From assembly GCA_002431945.1 (NCBI GenBank), contig DJET01000048.1:18385-82384 (forward strand): a DNA stretch of 64,000 bases, read 5' to 3'. The stretch's first letter is position 1; each line of letters opens with the position of its first letter. The DNA is from Ruminococcaceae bacterium UBA5891 (GTDB lineage: Bacteria; Bacillota; Clostridia; Oscillospirales; Acutalibacteraceae). Under the pieces are notes generated by a model. That model searched no databases, had not been told where the DNA came from, and worked only from the letters and a program-made list of their open reading frames with translations. The position numbers and the translations under genes were made by a program. Shown one piece after another: positions 51,710 through 59,424 of this stretch.

Positions 51710-51794
51710 ACTGTATGTTCTGCTTTTTAATTCCGAAAATCACTCTTAAAATTCCGCTTAAAAATTTAGGACTTTTAAATAATACAACCTTCAT
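51708..51794 (-). CDS. spoVM: Stage V sporulation protein M, 28-residue amphipathic peptide
   Basis: The ATG at 51792-51794 follows AGGGGGAA by 5 bases. The peptide reads MKVVLFKSPKFLSGILRVIF and ends GIKKQNIQ, close to Bacillus SpoVM (pattern MKxxxxKxPKFLxGIxRxxxG). SpoVM binds the convex forespore surface by curvature and anchors SpoIVA for coat and cortex formation. Its position at the end of the prpC-prkC-rsgA cluster matches that of Bacillus spoVM. It is too short for ordinary gene finders. Confidence 0.88.
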   Translation of the reverse strand: MKVVLFKSPKFLSGILRVIFGIKKQNIQ

Positions 51795-51817
51795 AAACGT
51801 TCCCCCTGAAATAATAG

Positions 51818-51964
51818 TTAACACCTTGAAGAAAAGCCTAAAATGATGACCCAGATTGCAAGCACCGCAACCAGACACCGCGGAGGACAAAAACAGCTTA
51901 TAAGCAATCCGCAGGCAAAGGTAACAGCAGTTAAACCCCTATTCGGGCGGCACCGTCTTCGCAT
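51818..51964 (-). CDS. Small Cys-rich membrane peptide, 48 residues
   Basis: AAGGGGG lies 6 bases before the ATG at 51962-51964. The frame encodes MRRRCRPNRGLTAVTFACG, then a hydrophobic hairpin (LLISCFCPPRCLVAVLAIWVIILG) and FSSRC. It has six cysteines and one or two membrane segments. It lies between rsgA and spoVM on the same strand, 23 bases before spoVM, with equally strong ribosome binding sites, suggesting a sporulation-related role. No named family is recognised. Confidence 0.65.
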   Translation of the reverse strand: MRRRCRPNRGLTAVTFACGLLISCFCPPRCLVAVLAIWVIILGFSSRC

Positions 51965-52028
51965 TTTCGTTCCCCCTTATATTCGGCTTACATTAACAGT
52001 ATATAAGGGAATTTTAAAAATGTTACTT

Positions 52029-52916
52029 TTATTTGCGTTTTGCCGTATTCCAGGGCTTTAAATCCTTTAATTCGTTAAAAAGCGCCTTGTATGAGTCAAA
52101 ACGGCTTTTTTCAATTTCACCGTTTTGCAGCGCCTTAATTACTTCGCAGCCGCCGTCGCCGGTATGCGTACAGGAGGTAAAGCGGCAATTATCCGCATAC
52201 AGCTTTAAATCCCTGAAGCAATATATAAGGCTTTCTTTAAAAGCATAATCTGAGGAATCGTAATCAAACGAGGAAAAGCCCGGCGTATCGGCAACAAAGC
52301 CGCCGTCTCCCACGTAAAAAAGCTCGGTATGCCTTGTAGTGTGCTTTCCCCTGCCCAATTTTTCGCTTACATCGCCCGTTTTTAAAATATGGCCGCCGAA
52401 CAGCGCGTTTAATATGCTTGATTTACCCACGCCGGAATTGCCAGTGAACGCGCTCACGCTGTTTTTAAGCTCTTCCTTAAGTGCGGCTAACCCCTCACCT
52501 GTTTCGGCTGAAACGGTATACACCTTAAAGCCTGCGTGCCTGTAAATACGCTCCCAAGAGCCGAAATCACCGGTATCGCATTTATTAAAAACTATAATCG
52601 GCTCGATATCGGCATACTCAGCTATCGCAGTTATTTTATCTATAACATAGGCGTTAGGCTCCGGATTTTCATATGCCGAAACTATAAAAAGCTTATCTAT
52701 ATTTGCAACGGGCGGTCTTGAAAGCGCGTTTTTGCGCGGCAAAATTTCGGTTACAACGCCAGATGTGCCGCCCGACAGCTCAAACTCAGCCTTATCGCCC
52801 ACCAAGGGGGAGATTCCGCTTTTGCGAAAGCTCCCCCTTGCTCTGCATTCATAGATATTGCCGCCGCCGTTCAGGTAATAAAAACCCGAAAGCGCCTTAA
52901 CAATTATTCCGTTCAT
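52029..52916 (-). CDS. rsgA: Ribosome small subunit-dependent GTPase A
   Basis: A 295-residue circularly permuted GTPase that checks 30S subunit maturation. An OB-fold (about 1-65) precedes the GTPase core with G4 NKCD first, then G1 GNSGVGKSSILNAL and G3 DTPGF, and a C-terminal zinc site (CRFTSCTHTGDGGCEV). It overlaps the end of prkC by 4 bases. In Bacillus it is also a PrkC substrate, which fits the gene order. Confidence 0.95.
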   Translation of the reverse strand: MNGIIVKALSGFYYLNGGGNIYECRARGSFRKSGISPLVGDKAEFELSGGTSGVVTEILPRKNALSRPPVANIDKLFIVSAYENPEPNAYVIDKITAIAEYADIEPIIVFNKCDTGDFGSWERIYRHAGFKVYTVSAETGEGLAALKEELKNSVSAFTGNSGVGKSSILNALFGGHILKTGDVSEKLGRGKHTTRHTELFYVGDGGFVADTPGFSSFDYDSSDYAFKESLIYCFRDLKLYADNCRFTSCTHTGDGGCEVIKALQNGEIEKSRFDSYKALFNELKDLKPWNTAKRK

Positions 52917-54970
52917 CTGTTATTTGTGTTACTCTTATTTGTGTTGTTTCCGCCGGTCGTACCAGAAGAACCGCTTGAATCACTGCTTGTATCCTTATCG
53001 TTAAGCGCTTTATAATCGTCAATTTTACGCACATTTGATACTCTGCCCGTTTTAAAGTTAACGGTGATTTGCGCAACGCTGTAATAATCCTTTTGGTCGG
53101 TAGAGATTTTAACCGTATAGGTTGCGGATTCCTGCTTGGAAGAGATACCACGGAATGTATGTGTAAAGTCGCTGTTGCTTGCATTTATCTTTGGGCTTTC
53201 AGCAGTCATATTGGCGTTATTTTCCCAAAGCGATACATAATAATTTGAAACCTGGCAGTCGCTCGGCAGATCAACCGTAACGTCAAGTGAAACACCCGAA
53301 CTTACATAAATAGTAACCGTTGAGCCTTCGGGTATTTGGGCTGAGCCTGTATCGGGCTCCTGCTTTACAACATAACCAACGGGATAATACTTATCGTCTG
53401 CGGTTATAAGCTTTTCCTTAACAGAAGCAACAAGGTTTTTATCCTTAAGCTCTTTTTCGGCGTCTGCCTGTTTCATACCCACAACCGAGGGAACGCTTAC
53501 GTTTTTAAGCGATTTACCGCTGCTTACATACACCTTAATATCAAGGTTATCGCCCACAACCTCGGTGCGCTGGGGATCGGTCTTAATAACCTTGCCCGCC
53601 TCAACGTCGTCGCTGGGCATTTCCTCAACGGTGGGCTTAAAGCCCTCTGCCTTAAGCTTTGAAACGGCGGCGGATTCGGTTTGACCGTAAACGTCCGGCA
53701 CCTTTTTGGTAGAAAGGCCCTTACTTATATAAAGGGTTATGGTAGCGCCCTTTTTAACCTTCTGTCCCTCAGCCTTGGACTGCTCGTAAACATAGCCGTA
53801 TTCGTAATCGTTGTTAGACTGCCACTCGGTCTCGAACTTAAAGTTATCGGTATATTCCGTATTTGCCTTTATATCGTCGTATGCCTGACCTATAAACTTC
53901 GGGCACTCGATTTCGGAATTGGACTTTGAAAACAACTTAGGCACGAAGATTGCGGCAAGAATTACAATGGCTACCACAAGCGTAACCGCAATACCGGCAA
54001 GTATCGGTATCATATTATTCTTTTCCTTAACCTCTTCGGTTTCCTCGCGGTCGGGAATCTGAACGCTGTCGTAATCAAAGGAATTGGGAACAAATTTTGT
54101 GGGCGAATCGTCTACAAAATAGGAATAGTCGAACGTGAGAGACGGATCCTTCCTGAAAGCGCCTAAATCGCACAGCATTTCCGAAGCGGACTGATAGCGG
54201 CGTTCGGGATTTTTTTGCATAGCGTGCATTGTTATCTGCTCAAGACCCAGCGGTATCGAACCGTTTATCTCGGTAGGAAGCTGCGGCTCGCGCTGAAGCT
54301 GCATAATAGCAACCGAAACCGCGTTTTCCGCCTGGAACGGCAGCTGACCGGTAAGCATTTCGTAAAGAATAACGCCAACCGAATAAATATCGGTTTTTTC
54401 ATCGGTGCGCTCGCCTCTTGCCTGTTCGGGGCTTATATAATGAACCGAGCCTATCGCCTTATCTGTAATGGTGCGCTGCTCGCTTCTTGCAAAGCGGGCT
54501 ATGCCGAAATCGGTAACCTTTATGGTGCCGTCCGGCAGAACCATAATATTCTGCGGCTTAACGTCCCTGTGTACAATGCCCTTATCGTGCGCGTGCTGAA
54601 GACCTTTAAGTATCTGAATTGTAAAATGCACCGCGTCCTTCCACCTGAGACTGCCCTCGTGCTCAATATATTCTTTAAGGGTTATACCGTCGATATATTC
54701 CATAACGATATACTGAATCAGATCGCCGAAGCTTACGTCGTAAACCTTTACGATATTCGGGTGCGAAAGCATTGCGATCGCCTTGGATTCGTTTTTAAAG
54801 CGGCGCACAAACTCTTCGTTAGAAATAAATTCTTCCTTTAAGATCTTAACCGCAACAGTGCGGTTTTCCTGATTGTCGTAGGCCTTATAAACAACCGCCA
54901 TACCGCCTACGCCGATTATCTCTTTAATCTCGTATCTGCCGTCAAGTCTTTTACCAACAAATTTATCCAT
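52913..54970 (-). CDS. prkC: PASTA-domain serine/threonine protein kinase
   Basis: A 685-residue membrane kinase. The cytoplasmic kinase domain (about 1-275) has the glycine loop IGVGGMAVVYKAY, the catalytic loop IVHRDVKPQNIM and VTDFGIAR. One membrane segment (about 330-355: IPILAGIAVTLVVAIVIL) leads to three PASTA repeats (about 365-570) that sense muropeptides, then a C-terminal beta domain and a Ser/Asn-rich tail. PrkC controls cell-wall metabolism and, in spore formers, germination. It is paired with the phosphatase PrpC 14 bases upstream. Confidence 0.95.
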   Translation of the reverse strand: MDKFVGKRLDGRYEIKEIIGVGGMAVVYKAYDNQENRTVAVKILKEEFISNEEFVRRFKNESKAIAMLSHPNIVKVYDVSFGDLIQYIVMEYIDGITLKEYIEHEGSLRWKDAVHFTIQILKGLQHAHDKGIVHRDVKPQNIMVLPDGTIKVTDFGIARFARSEQRTITDKAIGSVHYISPEQARGERTDEKTDIYSVGVILYEMLTGQLPFQAENAVSVAIMQLQREPQLPTEINGSIPLGLEQITMHAMQKNPERRYQSASEMLCDLGAFRKDPSLTFDYSYFVDDSPTKFVPNSFDYDSVQIPDREETEEVKEKNNMIPILAGIAVTLVVAIVILAAIFVPKLFSKSNSEIECPKFIGQAYDDIKANTEYTDNFKFETEWQSNNDYEYGYVYEQSKAEGQKVKKGATITLYISKGLSTKKVPDVYGQTESAAVSKLKAEGFKPTVEEMPSDDVEAGKVIKTDPQRTEVVGDNLDIKVYVSSGKSLKNVSVPSVVGMKQADAEKELKDKNLVASVKEKLITADDKYYPVGYVVKQEPDTGSAQIPEGSTVTIYVSSGVSLDVTVDLPSDCQVSNYYVSLWENNANMTAESPKINASNSDFTHTFRGISSKQESATYTVKISTDQKDYYSVAQITVNFKTGRVSNVRKIDDYKALNDKDTSSDSSGSSGTTGGNNTNKSNTNNR

Positions 54971-54984
54971 AAATGTTTTCCTTT

Positions 54985-55710
54985 CTACCCGGTAATCATT
55001 ACAACCGTTATGTTATCGCCGCCGCCGTTTCCGTTAGCCTTGTTCACAAGGCTTTCGGGTATTTCGGCGGGCGCGGTTTGCCTTACTGTGTTTAAAATCT
55101 CGCCGTCGTCAAGGTAGTTTGTAAGCCCGTCTGTGCAAAGCAGCAGGGTATCGCCTTCTGCAATATTAAGCACAGCCGTATCCACAGCCACGTTTTCCTC
55201 TGCTCCCACCGCTCTTGTTATTACGTTTTTGCGTGGGTGGACCTTTGCGTCCTCCGGCGTTATTTTTCCGCTTTCAATAAGCGACTGCACTACCGAATGG
55301 TCGCGGGTGAGCTGCTTTATACCGCTGTTTACAAGGTATATGCGGCTGTCTCCCACGTGGGCTATAACCGCCGTATTGCCGTAAACAAATGCTAAAACCG
55401 CCGTAGTTCCCATACCGTTAAGCGCCTTATCGCTTACAGACATATCGTAAAGCTCAATATTTGCGCTTATAACGGCGTTTTTAACCGTTTTTTCTATTTC
55501 TTCGCTTGTCATACCGTCCCTGTAAGAGCGTATTACAAATTCCGAAATACTTCTGACAGCGTTTTCGCTTGCAATATTGCCTGCGTTCGCGCCCCCCATT
55601 CCGTCGCACACAACCGCGAATACGGCGTTATCGCCTATTATGCCGGCAAAATACGCGTCCTGATTTGCGCTTCTTACCTTGCCGATATCGGTTTTGCTGT
55701 AAATTTTCAC
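54985..55710 (-). CDS. prpC: PP2C-family protein phosphatase
   Basis: A 241-residue metal-dependent phosphatase opposing PrkC. Motifs include SANQDAYF, VCDGMGGANAGN, AHVGDSRIYLV, TRAVG and LLCTDGLTNYLDDGEI, with the metal-binding aspartates in place. It overlaps rlmN by 4 bases and is followed by prkC, the standard Firmicute order. Confidence 0.95.
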   Translation of the reverse strand: MKIYSKTDIGKVRSANQDAYFAGIIGDNAVFAVVCDGMGGANAGNIASENAVRSISEFVIRSYRDGMTSEEIEKTVKNAVISANIELYDMSVSDKALNGMGTTAVLAFVYGNTAVIAHVGDSRIYLVNSGIKQLTRDHSVVQSLIESGKITPEDAKVHPRKNVITRAVGAEENVAVDTAVLNIAEGDTLLLCTDGLTNYLDDGEILNTVRQTAPAEIPESLVNKANGNGGGDNITVVMITG

Positions 55711-56747
55711 GGGCTTTCTCCCTCCCTTACTTTTTTACGAAGCTGACCGCACGAAGCCTCTATATCCGCTCCGAGGGTTCTTCGCACTGTGGCGTTTATG
55801 CCGTAACCCGTAAGTAATTCCTTAAAGTGAATTATTTTATTTCTGTCCGGCTTTTTAAATGTGTTTTCCTTAACCGGATTTGCAGGTATTAAATTAACGT
55901 GGCACATTATGCCCTTTAAAATGCGCGCCAATTGCTCAGCGCAGCTGTCGCTGTCGTTCACGCCGTCTATCAGGGCGTATTCGAACGAAATTCGCCTTGT
56001 TGTTACCCTTTGGTACTCGCGGCAGGCGGAAAGCAGCTCTTTAATATTCCATTTTTTATTCACACGCATTATCGAAGAGCGTATTTCATCGTTCGGCGCG
56101 TGAAGTGAAATTGACAGGGTTATGGGTAAATTATATTCCTTAAGCTTTTTTATGCCGCTTACCACGCCCGACGTTGAAAGCGAAATATGGCGAAGACCTA
56201 TATTAAGCCCGTTTTCATCGGACGCAAGCTTTAAAAACCTTACCGAATTTTCAAAATTATCAAGCGGCTCGCCCATACCCATCATAACAATGTTTGACAC
56301 TCTTATGCCGTTATCACGCTCGGCGGCGGTTATCTGCGCCAAAATTTCGGAAGCTGTAAGATTTCTTGTAAGCCCGTTTATACCCGAAGCGCAAAAGCTG
56401 CACCCCATTCTGCACCCTACCTGAGTTGAAACGCACACCGTATAGCCGTGCTCGTACTTCATCAGCACCGATTCTATATATTCGCCGTCGAAAAGCTCGT
56501 ACACGTATTTTACGGTTTCGTCAAGCTGCGAGGCATAGCGCTTTACAATTTTTACGTCGGCTATATATGCCGTTTCGCTTAGCTTATCGCGAAGTGACTT
56601 CGGTATATTCGTCATATCCGAAAAATCCGTAACGCCCGATTGCAGCCAACGGAATAATTGGTCTGCCCTGAAGCTCGGCTGACCGAGCGATTTAAGCATT
56701 TCCTTAAGCTCAGGCAAATACATCGATCTTATATCGGTTTTATCCAA
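55707..56747 (-). CDS. rlmN: Dual-specificity rRNA/tRNA methyltransferase RlmN
   Basis: A 346-residue radical SAM enzyme that methylates A2503 of 23S rRNA and A37 of some tRNAs. The iron-sulfur motif is CRMGCSFC (CxxxCxxC), with the GMGEPLDN motif and a C-terminal catalytic cysteine near DIEASCGQL. It overlaps rsmB by 8 bases. Confidence 0.95.
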   Translation of the reverse strand: MDKTDIRSMYLPELKEMLKSLGQPSFRADQLFRWLQSGVTDFSDMTNIPKSLRDKLSETAYIADVKIVKRYASQLDETVKYVYELFDGEYIESVLMKYEHGYTVCVSTQVGCRMGCSFCASGINGLTRNLTASEILAQITAAERDNGIRVSNIVMMGMGEPLDNFENSVRFLKLASDENGLNIGLRHISLSTSGVVSGIKKLKEYNLPITLSISLHAPNDEIRSSIMRVNKKWNIKELLSACREYQRVTTRRISFEYALIDGVNDSDSCAEQLARILKGIMCHVNLIPANPVKENTFKKPDRNKIIHFKELLTGYGINATVRRTLGADIEASCGQLRKKVREGESP

Positions 56748-58029
56748 TCGCGGTATTATCCTCCTTTATAAGCAGCGCGCAATAAAACCCGTCTGTTTTA
56801 TCAATATGCGGCATATAGGTGTGTTCATACGCTTTATGAACATCATTATACTCCATAATTACGGAATTTACAAGTTTTTCATTTTCCCCGCGCCTTAAAG
56901 TGCAGGTTGAGTATAAAAGCCTGCCGCCTTTTTTAAGATATAAAAGCGCGTTTTTAAGTATTTTTTTCTGTAACTCGGCAAGGGCGCTTAAGTCTTCGGG
57001 CTTGCGGTATTTAATATCGGGCTTTCGCCTTAAAACGCCCAGCCCCGAACACGGCACGTCGCACAGTATGCAGTCAAACTGCCCGAATTTGGGATTAAAA
57101 ACAGAAGCGTCCGCACATACGGGCTTTATTATATCAAGCCCCAACCGCTCGGCTCCCTTTTTAATAAGCCCAACGCGCTGTTCGTATAGATCGCAGGCTG
57201 TAATTTCGCCCTTGTTTTCCATAATCTCGGCTAATGTAAAGCTTTTTCCGCCGGGGGCGGCGCACATATCAAGCACACGGTCGCCGCTTTTCGGAGCTAA
57301 CACCGCCGCCGCTGTTTGCGAGGCCGTATCCTGTATATGAAAAAGCCCCTCTTTGTAAGGCGGTAAAGCGGTGATATCGCCTGTTATACTTATTGTAAGC
57401 GCATTTTCCGTTTCGGTGCCGGCGGCTTTAACATTATTTTCTTCAAGTATTTTTATAAGCCTCTCCGGCGTGGTTCTTACGGTGTTTACCCTAACGGTTA
57501 CGGGCGGCGTTTTAAGCGACTGTGAAAGCAATTCCACGGCGTTTTCCTCGCCGTAATCGTTTATAAAGGATTTTACTATCCATTCGGGACAGGAATATCT
57601 GACAGACAGCGTTCTTACATCATTACCGTAAGGCAGATCCGTTCCCGTACGTATTATGTTACGCAAAACTGCGTTTACAAAGGCGGCGTTTCGCCTTTCG
57701 CCCGAAGCCTTTATAAGCTTTACCGCCTCGTTAACGGCGGCGCTTTCGGGTATTTTTTCCATAAACGCTATTTGGTAAACCGCGCACCTTAAAACCGTAA
57801 GAGTATACGGCGCAACCTTTTTAAGCGGGGTTTTAATATGCTTTGATAAAAGCCAGTCAATAGTAATCCTTCTGTCAAGCACGCCGTAAAATAAAGCTGA
57901 GGCAAGCGCCCTGTCGGCGTGTGAAATTTCCGAAGAATTTAAAGCCGAGTTAAGCACTATATTTGAATATCCGCCGTCCGCCTCAACCCGTAAAAGCGCC
58001 GCGGCGACAAGCTTTCTTGCGTCAGCCAT
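56740..58029 (-). CDS. rsmB: 16S rRNA cytosine-5 methyltransferase RsmB
   Basis: A 429-residue protein with an NusB-like N-terminal domain (about 1-130) and a SAM-dependent methyltransferase domain with LDMCAAPGGKSFTLAE, CDVPCSGLGVLRRKP and YSTCTLRRGENE. It methylates C967 of 16S rRNA. It overlaps fmt by 8 bases. Confidence 0.94.
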   Translation of the reverse strand: MADARKLVAAALLRVEADGGYSNIVLNSALNSSEISHADRALASALFYGVLDRRITIDWLLSKHIKTPLKKVAPYTLTVLRCAVYQIAFMEKIPESAAVNEAVKLIKASGERRNAAFVNAVLRNIIRTGTDLPYGNDVRTLSVRYSCPEWIVKSFINDYGEENAVELLSQSLKTPPVTVRVNTVRTTPERLIKILEENNVKAAGTETENALTISITGDITALPPYKEGLFHIQDTASQTAAAVLAPKSGDRVLDMCAAPGGKSFTLAEIMENKGEITACDLYEQRVGLIKKGAERLGLDIIKPVCADASVFNPKFGQFDCILCDVPCSGLGVLRRKPDIKYRKPEDLSALAELQKKILKNALLYLKKGGRLLYSTCTLRRGENEKLVNSVIMEYNDVHKAYEHTYMPHIDKTDGFYCALLIKEDNTAIG

Positions 58030-58963
58030 TGCTTTTACCCAAGACAGTGCCTGCCTTTATAGGTCTGCCGCACAGCATCTGCTTTGCGCTCATAGGCTTT
58101 GAACCTTCGGGCTGAACCTCGGTAAGGCGTATAAGCGTGCCGTTTTTGCAGGCTATTATAAGCTCGTTTTCACTTTCGGTTACAGTGCCGGCCTTAGCCG
58201 AGGTATTGCCGCCCAAAAGCGATTTTATAACCTTAATGCGCTTATTTTCAAAAAAGAAATATGCGCACGGCCATGAATAGTAGCCCCTTACGGCGTTGTG
58301 TATTTCTTCAGCAGTCATATTTTCAAAATCAAGCAGCGCCATTTCCTTTTTAATTATCGGGGCATAGGTAGCTTTTTCTTCGTCCTGCTTTTTCGGGGTT
58401 ACAGTGCCGTTTTCAATTTTTTCAAGTGTTTTTACGGTAAGCTCGGCGCTGATATGGGAAAGCCTTTCAAACAGCTCCTCGGCTGTTTCTTCATCGCCTA
58501 TTTTTGTTTCGGCTGTTTCAAGAATATCGCCCGTGTCCATTCCCGCGTCCATTTGCATAACCGTAACGCCGGTTACCCTTTCGCCGCAGACTATGCACCA
58601 CTGTATGGGCGAGGCGCCGCGGTATTTAGGCAAAAGCGAGGCGTGACCGTTTATACAGCCGTACCTTGGTATATCAAGTATTTCGGACGGTAAAATTTTG
58701 CCGTATGCCACCACAACAATAATATCGGGCGCAATACCGCGTATAATTTCAGCCGCTTCCCCTGTTTTAAGCGTAGCCGGCTGATAGACCGGTATACCGC
58801 GGCTCTCGGCGCACACCTTAACGGGCGGAGCCGTTAAAACGTGCTTTCTGCCAACGGGCTTATCGGGCTGTGCAAACACCGCCGCAACGTTATGACCTGC
58901 GTTTATAAGGCTTTCAAGCGTTTTTACCGAATAATCGGGCGTACCCATAAAAACAATCTTCAT
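58022..58963 (-). CDS. fmt: Methionyl-tRNA formyltransferase
   Basis: A 313-residue enzyme formylating initiator Met-tRNA. It shows the formyl-transferase core VVVAYGKILPSEIL, GCINGHASLLPKYRGASPIQW and MDAGMDTGDIL, then a C-terminal OB-like domain. It is 3 bases downstream of def, its functional partner in protein N-terminal processing. Confidence 0.95.
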   Translation of the reverse strand: MKIVFMGTPDYSVKTLESLINAGHNVAAVFAQPDKPVGRKHVLTAPPVKVCAESRGIPVYQPATLKTGEAAEIIRGIAPDIIVVVAYGKILPSEILDIPRYGCINGHASLLPKYRGASPIQWCIVCGERVTGVTVMQMDAGMDTGDILETAETKIGDEETAEELFERLSHISAELTVKTLEKIENGTVTPKKQDEEKATYAPIIKKEMALLDFENMTAEEIHNAVRGYYSWPCAYFFFENKRIKVIKSLLGGNTSAKAGTVTESENELIIACKNGTLIRLTEVQPEGSKPMSAKQMLCGRPIKAGTVLGKSNG

Positions 58964-58966
58964 ATA

Positions 58967-59413
58967 TTACTGCTCTTTCTTGATTTTATCAATATAAAGT
59001 ATGCCGTCAAGATGATCTATTTCGTGGCAGAGAGCGCGCGCCTTAAAGCCCTCCGCCGTAATTTTAAAGCTTTTGCCGTTTCTGTCCTGCGCGTGAACGG
59101 TAACCTTCATAGGGCGTTCAACGGTCTCGTAACGGTCGGGTATCGAAAGGCAGCCCTCTTCCCCGATCTGCGAGCCGCTTTGCTTTTCTATAACGGGGTT
59201 TACAAGCTCTATAATTCCGTCGCCCACATCTACAATGCAGTAACGGCGCAGAATACCCACCTGCGGCGCGGCAAGCCCCACGCCCTCGGCCTTATACATA
59301 GTATCCGCCATATCGTCAAGCACGGTTGCAAGCCTGTCGTCAAAGGTAAGCTGCGTGCGGCACACCTTTCTTAAAATATCGTCGCCTAATTTTACAATGT
59401 TTCTTATTGCCAT
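58967..59413 (-). CDS. def: Peptide deformylase
   Basis: A 148-residue metalloenzyme removing the formyl group from nascent proteins. The three motifs are GVGLAAPQVG, EEGCLSIP (metal Cys) and CHEIDHLDG (HExxH metal ligands and Glu). It lies 11 bases after priA in the operon. Confidence 0.95.
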   Translation of the reverse strand: MAIRNIVKLGDDILRKVCRTQLTFDDRLATVLDDMADTMYKAEGVGLAAPQVGILRRYCIVDVGDGIIELVNPVIEKQSGSQIGEEGCLSIPDRYETVERPMKVTVHAQDRNGKSFKITAEGFKARALCHEIDHLDGILYIDKIKKEQ

Positions 59414-59424
59414 AAATAACCCTT

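Noticed and set aside
51708..51890. AgrD-like signalling peptide of 60 residues
   Set aside because: The longer frame starts inside the neighbouring small gene; the true start with a ribosome binding site gives 28 residues that match SpoVM.
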